A stretch of 64,000 bases of DNA, taken from assembly GCA_965221485.1 (NCBI GenBank), contig OZ244893.1:3038001-3102000 (forward strand), read 5' to 3'. The notes under the pieces are model-generated. The model was not told the DNA's origin, searched no databases, and saw only the letters and a program-made list of their open reading frames with translations. Below, piece by piece: positions 44,731 to 51,939 of the stretch; the stretch's first letter is position 1; each line of letters starts with the position of its first letter. Position numbers and translations under genes: made by a program. Source of the stretch: JAJEBT01 sp965221485. GTDB lineage: Bacteria > Pseudomonadota > Alphaproteobacteria > MPNO01 > UBA830.

Positions 44731-45795
44731 ATGATCAGACTGAGCGTTCTTGACCAGAGCCCGATCCGGGCAGACTGCACGCCCGCAGACGCCCTGCGCG
44801 AATCTCTTGCGCTGGCAGAGTTCTGCGACCGGCACGGCTATCACCGGTATTGGGTTGCTGAACATCACTCCACCGGGGGCCTCGCCGGTTCCAGCCCGGA
44901 GATCATGGTGGGACAGATCGCCGGGCGCACCCATCATCTGCGTGTTGGATCGGGAGGCGTGATGCTCAGCCATTATTCCTCCCTGAAGGTTGCCGAAACC
45001 TTCCGGATGCTTGAATCGCTCTACCCCGGACGTATCGACTGTGGTATCGGAAGGGCCCCCGGGTCGGACGGCCTCACGGCTCAGGCTCTTGCGCATGGCC
45101 CCGGAGCACTGGGGATTGAATATTTCCCGAACCAGATTCGTGATCTTCAGGCCTGGTTGCATGGTGATATGCCGGACGATCATCCGTTCCGCAAAGTTGT
45201 AGCAATGCCGACAGGCGAGACGGTGCCCGAACTCTGGCTTCTCGGATCAAGCAGTCAATCGGCGGCCTATGCCGCCCACTTTGGCTGCGCTTTCTCGTTT
45301 GCACATTTCATCAATCCCAATGGCGGCGACTACGTGATGGAAGCCTATCGGCAACATTTCCAGCCTTCGGAATGGCTCGCCAACCCGGTCGGTTCCATTG
45401 GAATCTTCGTGATCTGTGCGCCGACCGAAGAGGAAGCACTGGAACTGAGATGGAGCCGCGACCTTTGGCTGCTCAGGCTACACACGGGTCGAACAGCGCC
45501 AGTACCCAGCGTTGAGGAAGCCAAAGCCTACCCCTACAGCGAACGTGAGAAAGCCATCATTCTTCACAACCGGGATCGAACCATCGCGGGGGATGCCGAA
45601 CAGGTCCGCGAACGCATTCTCGAACTCGGGGCAGCCTATGGCGTATCCGAGTTTGTGATCGTGACCATTTGCGATCAGTTTGAGGCGCGTATCAGGTCCT
45701 ATGAGCTTCTGGCCGAGGCGTTTTCTCTCGAGCAGCCCGATGGAACGCAATCGGCGGATACAGCTGAGCCTGAAGTCAGGATGGCGCGACAATAA
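44731..45795 (+). CDS. Luciferase-like flavin-dependent monooxygenase (LLM class)
   Basis: A 354-residue cytoplasmic FMN/F420-type TIM-barrel monooxygenase. The N-terminus LSVLDQSPI and RYWVAEHHSTGGLAGSSPEIMVGQIAGRT match the 'LLM class oxidoreductase' pattern with the AEHH active-site block. SGGVMLSHYSSLKVAETFRMLESLYPGRIDCGIGRAPG is the next conserved region, and LWLLGSSSQSAAYAAHFG follows. The substrate is unknown. The start at 44731 is chosen because the family begins at LSVLDQ. It may share an operon with the following membrane protein and queA. Confidence 0.9.
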   Translation: MIRLSVLDQSPIRADCTPADALRESLALAEFCDRHGYHRYWVAEHHSTGGLAGSSPEIMVGQIAGRTHHLRVGSGGVMLSHYSSLKVAETFRMLESLYPGRIDCGIGRAPGSDGLTAQALAHGPGALGIEYFPNQIRDLQAWLHGDMPDDHPFRKVVAMPTGETVPELWLLGSSSQSAAYAAHFGCAFSFAHFINPNGGDYVMEAYRQHFQPSEWLANPVGSIGIFVICAPTEEEALELRWSRDLWLLRLHTGRTAPVPSVEEAKAYPYSEREKAIILHNRDRTIAGDAEQVRERILELGAAYGVSEFVIVTICDQFEARIRSYELLAEAFSLEQPDGTQSADTAEPEVRMARQ

Positions 45796-45817
45796 CCGGA
45801 ACAGGAACAATCAGAAC

Positions 45818-46309
45818 ATGTCAGAGAGCCTTCTATTCGCGATCATCATCGGTTTCACGGTCTACCTGTTCATGCGGCGTATGCGCCTTCTCAAGCAACA
45901 GAGACAGCAACCACCCCCGACCAATGGCAACGCCAGTGTCGAGGAGCCAGGAACCATGCCACGGATCGGGCAGCCGGGAACGGTCACGCGCGAACAAATC
46001 AGGCGTCTCAGGGACAATAACTTCGAGCCATCGCGGGTCTGGAGCAGGGAAGAGGCGCAGCTGGTGCTTGATTCCGTCACCTATCTTCGTGCAGCGATCT
46101 ATATGTCAATACGACAGGAGAGCCCGCCGATTGAAGTTCAGAACCATTTGCTCCGCCTCATCCTGACGGATGACGATCTGAGGGAATATGTCCGTGAATG
46201 GGGACTGAACAGGACCCGTGAAGACGAGAGCACAGTTCATCCGGTTCTCGACAGGGACGAAGCGTATGCAAAGCTGGAAACAGCCATTCGGGAATTATGG
46301 GAAGACTGA
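45818..46309 (+). CDS. Membrane-anchored protein of unknown function
   Basis: A 163-residue protein with one N-terminal helix (about 4-19, SLLFAIIIGFTVYLFM) followed by a basic stretch (RRMRLLKQQRQQ), so the body probably faces the cytoplasm. A Pro/Gln-rich linker leads to a folded part with REQIRRLRDNNFEPSRVWSREEAQLVLDSVTYLRAAIYMSIR and DDDLREYVREWGL. No family is recognised. ATG at 45818 lies 22 bp after the monooxygenase stop, and its 3' end overlaps queA by 13 bp, so it is likely co-translated with the queuosine genes. Confidence 0.75.
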   Translation: MSESLLFAIIIGFTVYLFMRRMRLLKQQRQQPPPTNGNASVEEPGTMPRIGQPGTVTREQIRRLRDNNFEPSRVWSREEAQLVLDSVTYLRAAIYMSIRQESPPIEVQNHLLRLILTDDDLREYVREWGLNRTREDESTVHPVLDRDEAYAKLETAIRELWED

Positions 46310-47370
46310 CCCCTCCTGACCAGCGGAACCAGGGTCAGAAAACAGAGGATTTCGATTTCGATCTTCCCCGAGACCGCATAGCCACCGCGCCCGCAAGGCC
46401 TCGCGATTCCGCACGGATGCTGGAAGTCGGCAAGCAGCTGAGCGACCGCACGGTGCGTGAGCTGCCATCGCTGCTCGGGGCCGGAGATGTTCTGGTCCTG
46501 AACGATACACGCGTCATACCGGCGCGCCTCCATGGGTTGCTGCGGGGGGCAAGGGTGGAGGTCACATTGATCAGGCAGGGTTCCGGTGCGAATTGGCAGG
46601 CGCTTGCGCGCCCGGCCCGGAAACTGGCACCCGGCGACATCATTGTCTTCGCCGGCGACTTTCGCGCCACCGTTGCCGGCACCGGTGAACGGGGCGAAGT
46701 CACACTGTCATTCGATTCACCCAGGGAGGTGTTGCCCGCACTGGAGCGTTATGGCGAACTGCCCTTGCCACCCTATATCAGGCGGCCGAAGGGCCCGACC
46801 GCAGAAGACGCCGTCGACTACCAGACCGTCTATTCCGCGCGCCCTGGTGCCGTAGCATCGCCAACGGCCGGTCTTCACCTCACAGATACGCTGCTGCAGC
46901 AAATTCGTGAGTGCGGCGTAGAGATTGCCACTATCACCCTGCATATTGGCCCCGGCACATTCCTTCCCGTTAGGACTGAAGATATTCGATCCCACCGCAT
47001 GCATGGCGAATGGGGAGAAATTACGCCTTCGACCGCCGCGATGCTCAATGCCGCGCGCGACAAAGGCGGCCGCGTGATATCGGTCGGAACCACCTGTTTA
47101 CGGCTCATCGAGAGCGCAGCCTCTGTCGACGGGACCGTGCAACCCTTCAACAACGAAACCGATCTTTTCATCACGCCGGGGTACCGGTTTCGTGCAGTCG
47201 ACACGTTGATGACAAACTTTCATCTTCCCCGCTCGACATTGTTCATGCTGGTTTCTGCCTTTTCCGGTCTGGATCGGATGAAAACGGCCTATGAACATGC
47301 AATTGCTGCGAACTACCGGTTCTATTCCTACGGGGACGCCTGTTTTCTCCATCGGGCGGACACACTGTGA
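46297..47370 (+). CDS. queA: S-adenosylmethionine:tRNA ribosyltransferase-isomerase
   Basis: Transfers and rearranges the ribosyl group of SAM onto preQ1 in tRNA, giving epoxyqueuosine. The 357-residue protein begins with DFDFDLPRDRIATAPARPRDSARML. LVLNDTRVIPARLHG, LPLPPYI and TAGLHLTDTLL are QueA hallmarks, and NFHLPRSTLFMLVSAF lies near the end. The ATG at 46297 overlaps the unknown membrane-protein gene by 13 bp. Its stop overlaps the tgt GTG start (GTGA). It is the first enzyme of the queA-tgt-queG group. Confidence 0.97.
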   Translation: MGRLTPPDQRNQGQKTEDFDFDLPRDRIATAPARPRDSARMLEVGKQLSDRTVRELPSLLGAGDVLVLNDTRVIPARLHGLLRGARVEVTLIRQGSGANWQALARPARKLAPGDIIVFAGDFRATVAGTGERGEVTLSFDSPREVLPALERYGELPLPPYIRRPKGPTAEDAVDYQTVYSARPGAVASPTAGLHLTDTLLQQIRECGVEIATITLHIGPGTFLPVRTEDIRSHRMHGEWGEITPSTAAMLNAARDKGGRVISVGTTCLRLIESAASVDGTVQPFNNETDLFITPGYRFRAVDTLMTNFHLPRSTLFMLVSAFSGLDRMKTAYEHAIAANYRFYSYGDACFLHRADTL

Positions 47371-48494
47371 ACGGGTTCGGTTTCTCCATCACCGCGACCG
47401 ACGGGAAGGCGAGACGGGGGCGATTGACAACCGCTCACGGAGAGATCGAAACACCCGCCTTCATGCCCGTCGGAACGGCGGCCACCGTGAAGGCTATGAC
47501 CAGCCACCAGGTGGCCCGAAGCGGCGCCCAGATCGTTCTCGGGAACACCTACCATCTCATGCTTCGCCCGGGAGCCGAGGTGGTGGCAGCAATGGGCGGG
47601 CTGGGAAATTTCATGGACTGGAACGGTCCCATTCTGACCGATTCCGGCGGATTCCAGGTCATGTCTCTCTCTGGACTGCGGCAAGTGACCGAACAGGGAG
47701 CCACGTTCCGATCCCATATCGACGGTACCCGACACCTGCTGACGCCCGAAACCTCTATCGAGATCCAGCGGCTCCTCGGCGCAACCATTACCATGGTCCT
47801 TGACGAGTGTACGTCCCACGGCGTCACCAAAGAGACAGCCGCTCGATCCATGGGGCTTTCCATGCGCTGGGCCCGCCGCTGTCGCGACGCCTTTCAGCAG
47901 AGACCCGGTCATGCCCTTTTCGGGATCATGCAGGGCGGCCTTTATCCGGACCTTCGCGAAGAGTCCGCCGCCAGACTTGTCGACCTGGGATTTGACGGCT
48001 ACGCCGTCGGCGGTCTCGCAGTCGGGGAAAGCCAGGATCAAATGTTCGAAATTCTCGAAGCAGCAGACCCTGCCCTTCCACCGCACCAACCGCGGTATCT
48101 GATGGGAGTCGGCATGCCGTCCGATATCGTCGGCGCTGTGGAACGCGGCATTGACATGTTTGACTGCGTCCTGCCAACCCGTTCGGGCCGCACCGGAAAA
48201 GCCTTTACCCGGCGCGGCACGCTCAACATCCGGAATGCTCGCCATGCAACGGATGACCGCCCGCTCATCGAGGACAGCGGATACCCGGATGTCGGATCCG
48301 TCAGTCGCGCCTATCTGCATCATCTTTTCAAGGCGCGGGAGATGCTCGGACCGATCCTCCTCACCATGCACAATCTTCACTATTATCAGGAACTGATGCA
48401 CAACCTTCGTGCCGCGATTGAGGCTGGCCGGCTGGCAAGCTTTGTTCGGGACTTTCGTACCGAACAGGCTGAAGGCGACATCGAACAGCGATGA
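47367..48494 (+). CDS. tgt: tRNA-guanine transglycosylase
   Basis: Exchanges guanine-34 of GUN-anticodon tRNAs for preQ1. The 375-residue zinc enzyme has FMPVGTAATVKAMTSHQV, the catalytic Asp in LTDSGGFQVMSLSGL, VLDECTSHGV, and GIMQGGLYPDLR. Its second Asp region is GIDMFDCVLPTRSGRTGKAF. The family's zinc-binding Cys-x-Cys-x-x-Cys segment near the C-terminus is not seen: the region reads RNARHATDDRPLIEDSGYPDVGSVSRAYLHHLF. This is discussed as a finding. The start is GTG at 47367, overlapping the queA stop. Confidence 0.93.
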   Translation: MNGFGFSITATDGKARRGRLTTAHGEIETPAFMPVGTAATVKAMTSHQVARSGAQIVLGNTYHLMLRPGAEVVAAMGGLGNFMDWNGPILTDSGGFQVMSLSGLRQVTEQGATFRSHIDGTRHLLTPETSIEIQRLLGATITMVLDECTSHGVTKETAARSMGLSMRWARRCRDAFQQRPGHALFGIMQGGLYPDLREESAARLVDLGFDGYAVGGLAVGESQDQMFEILEAADPALPPHQPRYLMGVGMPSDIVGAVERGIDMFDCVLPTRSGRTGKAFTRRGTLNIRNARHATDDRPLIEDSGYPDVGSVSRAYLHHLFKAREMLGPILLTMHNLHYYQELMHNLRAAIEAGRLASFVRDFRTEQAEGDIEQR

Positions 48495-48504
48495 GAGATC
48501 CTGA

Positions 48505-49692
48505 ATGGTTCCATTGAGACAGTCGCGCGCGACCATCAGGGACAAGGCACTCTCGCTGGGATTTGATGCCGTCGGCTTCGCCGATGTCAGCATCGGCGCC
48601 GCTGGAAACCATCTTTCCGAATTCCTTCACCGCGGTTATCACGGCGACATGGGCTGGATGGAGTCCACCCGCGACCGGCGACAAGCGCCTGACAACCTGT
48701 GGGCCGACGCAAGAAGCATTGTTGCTGTCGGGGTCAACTACGGACCAGACCGGAACCCGCTCCGCGAAGCGGATGACCCCGGGCAAGGCACCATCTCCGT
48801 CTACGCCAGAGGTCGGGACTATCATCTCGTCCTGAAGAAACGCTTGCGCCTGTTGGCGCGCTGGATCAGCGAGTCCTGGAACTGCGAGGTCAAGCTGTTT
48901 ACAGACACAGCGCCGGTGATGGAAAAACCGGTGGCGCAGCGGGCGGGTCTCGGATGGCAAGGCAAACATACCAATCTGGTGTCGCGCCGGTTCGGATCGT
49001 GGCTGTTTCTGGGAGAGGTATTTACGACCCTCGACATCCCTCCCGATCAGCCCGGGTCAGATCATTGCGGCACCTGCACACAATGCCTTGATGTTTGCCC
49101 GACGCAAGCCTTTCCCACCCCCTATCAGCTCGATGCAAGACGCTGCCTGTCTTACCTGACGATCGAGCATAAGGGGCATATTGCGCGTGAATTTCGACGG
49201 GCAATGGGCAGCCGGATCTATGGCTGTGACGATTGTCTCGCAGTCTGCCCGTGGAACAGCTTTGCTCGCCCCACGCCGCACGCGGAACTCGATATCAAGG
49301 ACGCAGAGAGACAGAACGCCTTTCTCAAGCTCTCCGGGCTTGTGGCACTGGACGATGCCGCGTTCCGTGATGCGTGGTCGGGGTCTGCGGTAAAGCGTCT
49401 CGGCCGGGATCGTTTTGTCCGCAATGTGCTGATCGCTATCGGCAACAGCGCGGACCGTTCCCATATCCCGAACGTGATCGCACGGCTTGACGATTCCTCC
49501 CCTCTCGTGCGGGCCATGGCGGTCTGGGCGTTGGCGCAGCTGGCCCCGCCAGCCCTGTTTCATGAAACCAGCAAGCGCAGCCGCGAACGGGAGACGGATC
49601 TTGCGGTTCTGACCGAATGGGACGCCGGGCCGGGTGAAGAGACTGCAAGTGCGGAAGTTGGGCAAGGGCGGCACAGGGAAGATCGGGTATGA
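48505..49692 (+). CDS. queG: Epoxyqueuosine reductase
   Basis: Cobalamin-dependent Fe-S enzyme that reduces epoxyqueuosine to queuosine in tRNA. The 395-residue protein has the proton-donor Asp134 in TDTAPVMEKPVAQRAGLGWQGKHTN. Two [4Fe-4S] clusters follow: Cys188, 191, 194 and 198 (CGTCTQCLDVCP), and CDDCLAVCPWN. A C-terminal HEAT-like region (IPNVIARLDDSSPLVRAMAVWAL) binds tRNA in this family. It begins 10 bp after tgt and overlaps dusA by four bases (ATGA). It shares its fold with the RdhA-like protein at 58.3-59.3 kb. Confidence 0.96.
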   Translation: MVPLRQSRATIRDKALSLGFDAVGFADVSIGAAGNHLSEFLHRGYHGDMGWMESTRDRRQAPDNLWADARSIVAVGVNYGPDRNPLREADDPGQGTISVYARGRDYHLVLKKRLRLLARWISESWNCEVKLFTDTAPVMEKPVAQRAGLGWQGKHTNLVSRRFGSWLFLGEVFTTLDIPPDQPGSDHCGTCTQCLDVCPTQAFPTPYQLDARRCLSYLTIEHKGHIAREFRRAMGSRIYGCDDCLAVCPWNSFARPTPHAELDIKDAERQNAFLKLSGLVALDDAAFRDAWSGSAVKRLGRDRFVRNVLIAIGNSADRSHIPNVIARLDDSSPLVRAMAVWALAQLAPPALFHETSKRSRERETDLAVLTEWDAGPGEETASAEVGQGRHREDRV

Positions 49693-50732
49693 CCACACCC
49701 GGCACCGGCATCTCTCCGCGATCAGACTGGCGATTTTGCGTTGCTCCGATGATGGACCGCACAGATCGGCATGAACGGTATTTTCTTCGCCAGATTTCGG
49801 CATCGGCACGGCTCTACAGCGAAATGATTACCACCGGTGCTCTGCTTCACGGCCACCGGGACCGGTTTCTGATGTTTGATCCGGCCGAAACGCCGGTTGC
49901 ACTGCAGCTCGGGGGAGCCGTCCCCGATGAACTGGCGCGCTGTGCCATTATGGCGGAAGAGTCCGGATATGACGAGGTCAACCTCAATGTCGGCTGCCCC
50001 AGCAGCCGGGTACAGCGAGCCAGATTTGGCGTATGCCTGATGAAGGAGCCGGAACTTGTGGCCAGTTGCGTTCGTGCCATGCGGGCCGCAGTCGACATTC
50101 CCGTGACCGTCAAAACCCGGATTGGTGTGGACGAAACGGATTCCTGGGCATTCTTTCGGGATTTCATCGAACGGATCACCGAGAGCGGCTGCCGCACAGT
50201 CATCATACATGCGCGGAAAGCCTGGCTGAAAGGGCTCAGTCCCAAAGAGAACCGGGAGGTACCGCCGCTGTGCCATGAACGGGTCTATCGGCTGAAGGAA
50301 ACATTTCCGGAACTGACAGTCGTAATCAACGGGGGTATTGCAAGCGTTGAGGAGGCGAAATCCCACCTTGTTCATGTCGACGGCGTCATGATGGGCCGCG
50401 CAGCCTACGAAAACCCTTGGATCCTGTCCCGGATCGAACGGGAGCTGCTGGATGGTGACGCCGCTTCAAGCCGCCAGGAGGCCCTTGACGGGTATCTTGC
50501 ATACATGGATCGGCAGTTGGAAGCCGGCGTGCCCATTCATGCCATGGCCCGGCATGTCCTTGGCCTTTTCCGCGGGCTTCCCGGCGCCCGGTCGTGGCGC
50601 CGACAAGTGTGCGAAGGCACCCGCCGGCAGGGTGCGGGAAGTGATGTTCTGCGTACAGCGGCGTCTCTCACCGATAACTCTGAACCGGACCTGTTCCGGA
50701 ACCGTCGGAAGGCCGTTCAGGCGTCGGCGTGA
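49689..50732 (+). CDS. dusA: tRNA-dihydrouridine synthase A
   Basis: FMN-dependent reductase that makes dihydrouridine in the tRNA D-loop. The 347-residue protein starts near WRFCVAPMMDRTDRHERYFLRQIS. The active-site Cys is in NLNVGCPSSRVQRARFG. VKTRIGVDE, FIHARKAWLKGLSPKENREVPPL and NGGI are conserved. The DusA-specific C-terminal helices contain RHVLGLFRGLPGARSWRRQVCEG. Its start overlaps the queG stop. It ends the tRNA-modification operon, followed by an intrinsic terminator. Confidence 0.95.
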   Translation: MTTPGTGISPRSDWRFCVAPMMDRTDRHERYFLRQISASARLYSEMITTGALLHGHRDRFLMFDPAETPVALQLGGAVPDELARCAIMAEESGYDEVNLNVGCPSSRVQRARFGVCLMKEPELVASCVRAMRAAVDIPVTVKTRIGVDETDSWAFFRDFIERITESGCRTVIIHARKAWLKGLSPKENREVPPLCHERVYRLKETFPELTVVINGGIASVEEAKSHLVHVDGVMMGRAAYENPWILSRIERELLDGDAASSRQEALDGYLAYMDRQLEAGVPIHAMARHVLGLFRGLPGARSWRRQVCEGTRRQGAGSDVLRTAASLTDNSEPDLFRNRRKAVQASA

Positions 50733-50746
50733 ACCGGACAAGTTTG

Positions 50747-50767
50747 CGCTCGCCAGCGAGCGTTTTT
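50747..50767 (+). terminator. Intrinsic terminator of the queA-tgt-queG-dusA operon
   Basis: CGCTCG and CGAGCG form a perfect 6 bp stem around a CCAG tetraloop, followed directly by five T. It begins 14 bp after the dusA stop codon, the standard layout of a Rho-independent terminator. Confidence 0.8.
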
Positions 50768-50792
50768 CCCGACACTGTCTGCACTGCCAATG

Positions 50793-50872
50793 GCAACTTG
50801 GAATTGCACACTTTTCGAGGATGGTTGCCCCGGGTTTCGTAATGGTTCGCGCTTGAAGCCTTTTGGCGTTGC
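50793..50872. repeat. Dispersed 80 bp repeat, copy 2
   Basis: Matches 13803-13882 at 64 of 80 ungapped positions. It sits in the 316 bp gap between dusA and the ArsC-like gene, just after the terminator. The rest of the gap contains no gene. The shared AATTGCACACTTTT block and following landmarks suggest a common mobile ancestor. Confidence 0.75.
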
Positions 50873-51048
50873 GGGCTGACCGTCCGGACCGTACGACGAG
50901 ACGGTCCGTTCCAGACAGAAACCGGATGCGGTGATGGGCACACGTCATCACTCCTGGGCGATGTCTTCGGCCTGCGTTCGAGGGGTAACTTGACGAAGAC
51001 ACAGCAACGGGGCATTGAACAGCCGTTGTCCTGTCAAGGAGCGAAACC

Positions 51049-51396
51049 GTGTCTGTCACCATCTATCACAACCCCCGATGTTCAAAATCGCGGGCAACTC
51101 TTAAACTCATCCAAGACAGGGGTGTTCCGGTCAACGTCATCGAATACCTGAAAACGCCTCCCTCCAGGCAAGAGTTGATCCGGATTCTCGACGCGCTCGG
51201 GCTGACGCCGCGGGACCTCATGCGCAGGCGGGAAGTACCATACAAGGCCCTGGGTCTTGCCGATACGGCACTCGACCGTGACACACTGATTGACGCGATG
51301 CTGCAACATCCAATCCTGATCGAACGGCCGATTGTCGAAAATAAGGGTCTATATGCCCTGGGCAGACCGCCTGAGAACGTGCTTGAGATCCTGTGA
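51049..51396 (+). CDS. ArsC-like arsenate reductase, glutaredoxin-dependent type
   Basis: A 115-residue thioredoxin-fold protein. It starts VTIYHNPRCSKSRATLKLI, with the catalytic Cys in NPRCSKS. The Arg in LIERPIVEN is the third family hallmark. It matches ArsC of the E. coli plasmid type by layout, but many such proteins (YffB/Spx-like) have other roles, and no arsB or arsR is present. The start is GTG at 51049 after an AAGGAGCG site. Its stop overlaps the GTG start of the YhhQ-type gene, so the two form a unit. Confidence 0.85.
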   Translation: MSVTIYHNPRCSKSRATLKLIQDRGVPVNVIEYLKTPPSRQELIRILDALGLTPRDLMRRREVPYKALGLADTALDRDTLIDAMLQHPILIERPIVENKGLYALGRPPENVLEIL

Positions 51397-51935
51397 CGAG
51401 GAGACACCAGAAAATGCCTCAGGGCCTCGTCATTGCAACAATTGCGATGGCGGCAATTGTCGCAGCATCGAATATTCTGGTTCAGTTTCCCGTCAATGAC
51501 TGGCTCACCTGGGGAGCATTCACCTACCCGGTTGCCTTTCTGGTGACCGACCTGACCAACAGAACCCTGGGGCCGCGAACAGCCCGGCAGGTCGTTTATG
51601 TGGGATTCGTACTGGCTGTCATCCTGTCCGCCTTGCTTGCGACGCCGCGGATTGCCGTAGCCTCGGGCCTCGCGTTCTTCACAGCCCAGCTCCTTGATAT
51701 TCGGGTTTTCGATCGCCTCCGGCACTCGCAGCGATGGTGGGTGCCACCCTTTGTTTCCTCGTCTGCAGGCTCTGCCGTTGATACATTCCTCTTTTTCAGT
51801 ATTGCGTTCTATGGAACAGGGCTGCCTTGGGTTACGTTGGGGCTCGGTGACTTGGCCATCAAACTCCTGGTGGCGGTCCTGAGTTTGTTACTGTTTCGTG
51901 GGCTGATGCCGATCATGCGGCCAGGGGAGGCCTGA
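51393..51935 (+). CDS. YhhQ-type queuosine precursor transporter
   Basis: A 180-residue inner-membrane protein with about six hydrophobic helices. IVAASNILVQFPV, WLTWGAFTYPVAFLVTDLTNRTLGPRTARQVVYVGF and WWVPPFVSSSAGSAVDTFLFFSIAFYG match the VUT/YhhQ family, which imports preQ0/preQ1. The 'LTN' and 'SSxxGxxxDTxxF' signatures are clear. The start is GTG at 51393; an ATG seven codons in is an alternative. It sits about 660 bp after the queA-tgt-queG-dusA operon, separated by the terminator and repeat, and supports precursor uptake. Confidence 0.88.
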   Translation: MTRRHQKMPQGLVIATIAMAAIVAASNILVQFPVNDWLTWGAFTYPVAFLVTDLTNRTLGPRTARQVVYVGFVLAVILSALLATPRIAVASGLAFFTAQLLDIRVFDRLRHSQRWWVPPFVSSSAGSAVDTFLFFSIAFYGTGLPWVTLGLGDLAIKLLVAVLSLLLFRGLMPIMRPGEA

Positions 51936-51939
51936 ACTC

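Noticed and set aside
47328..48593. A 421-codon minus-strand frame over tgt
   Set aside because: Shadow of tgt; Tgt signatures are clear on the plus strand.
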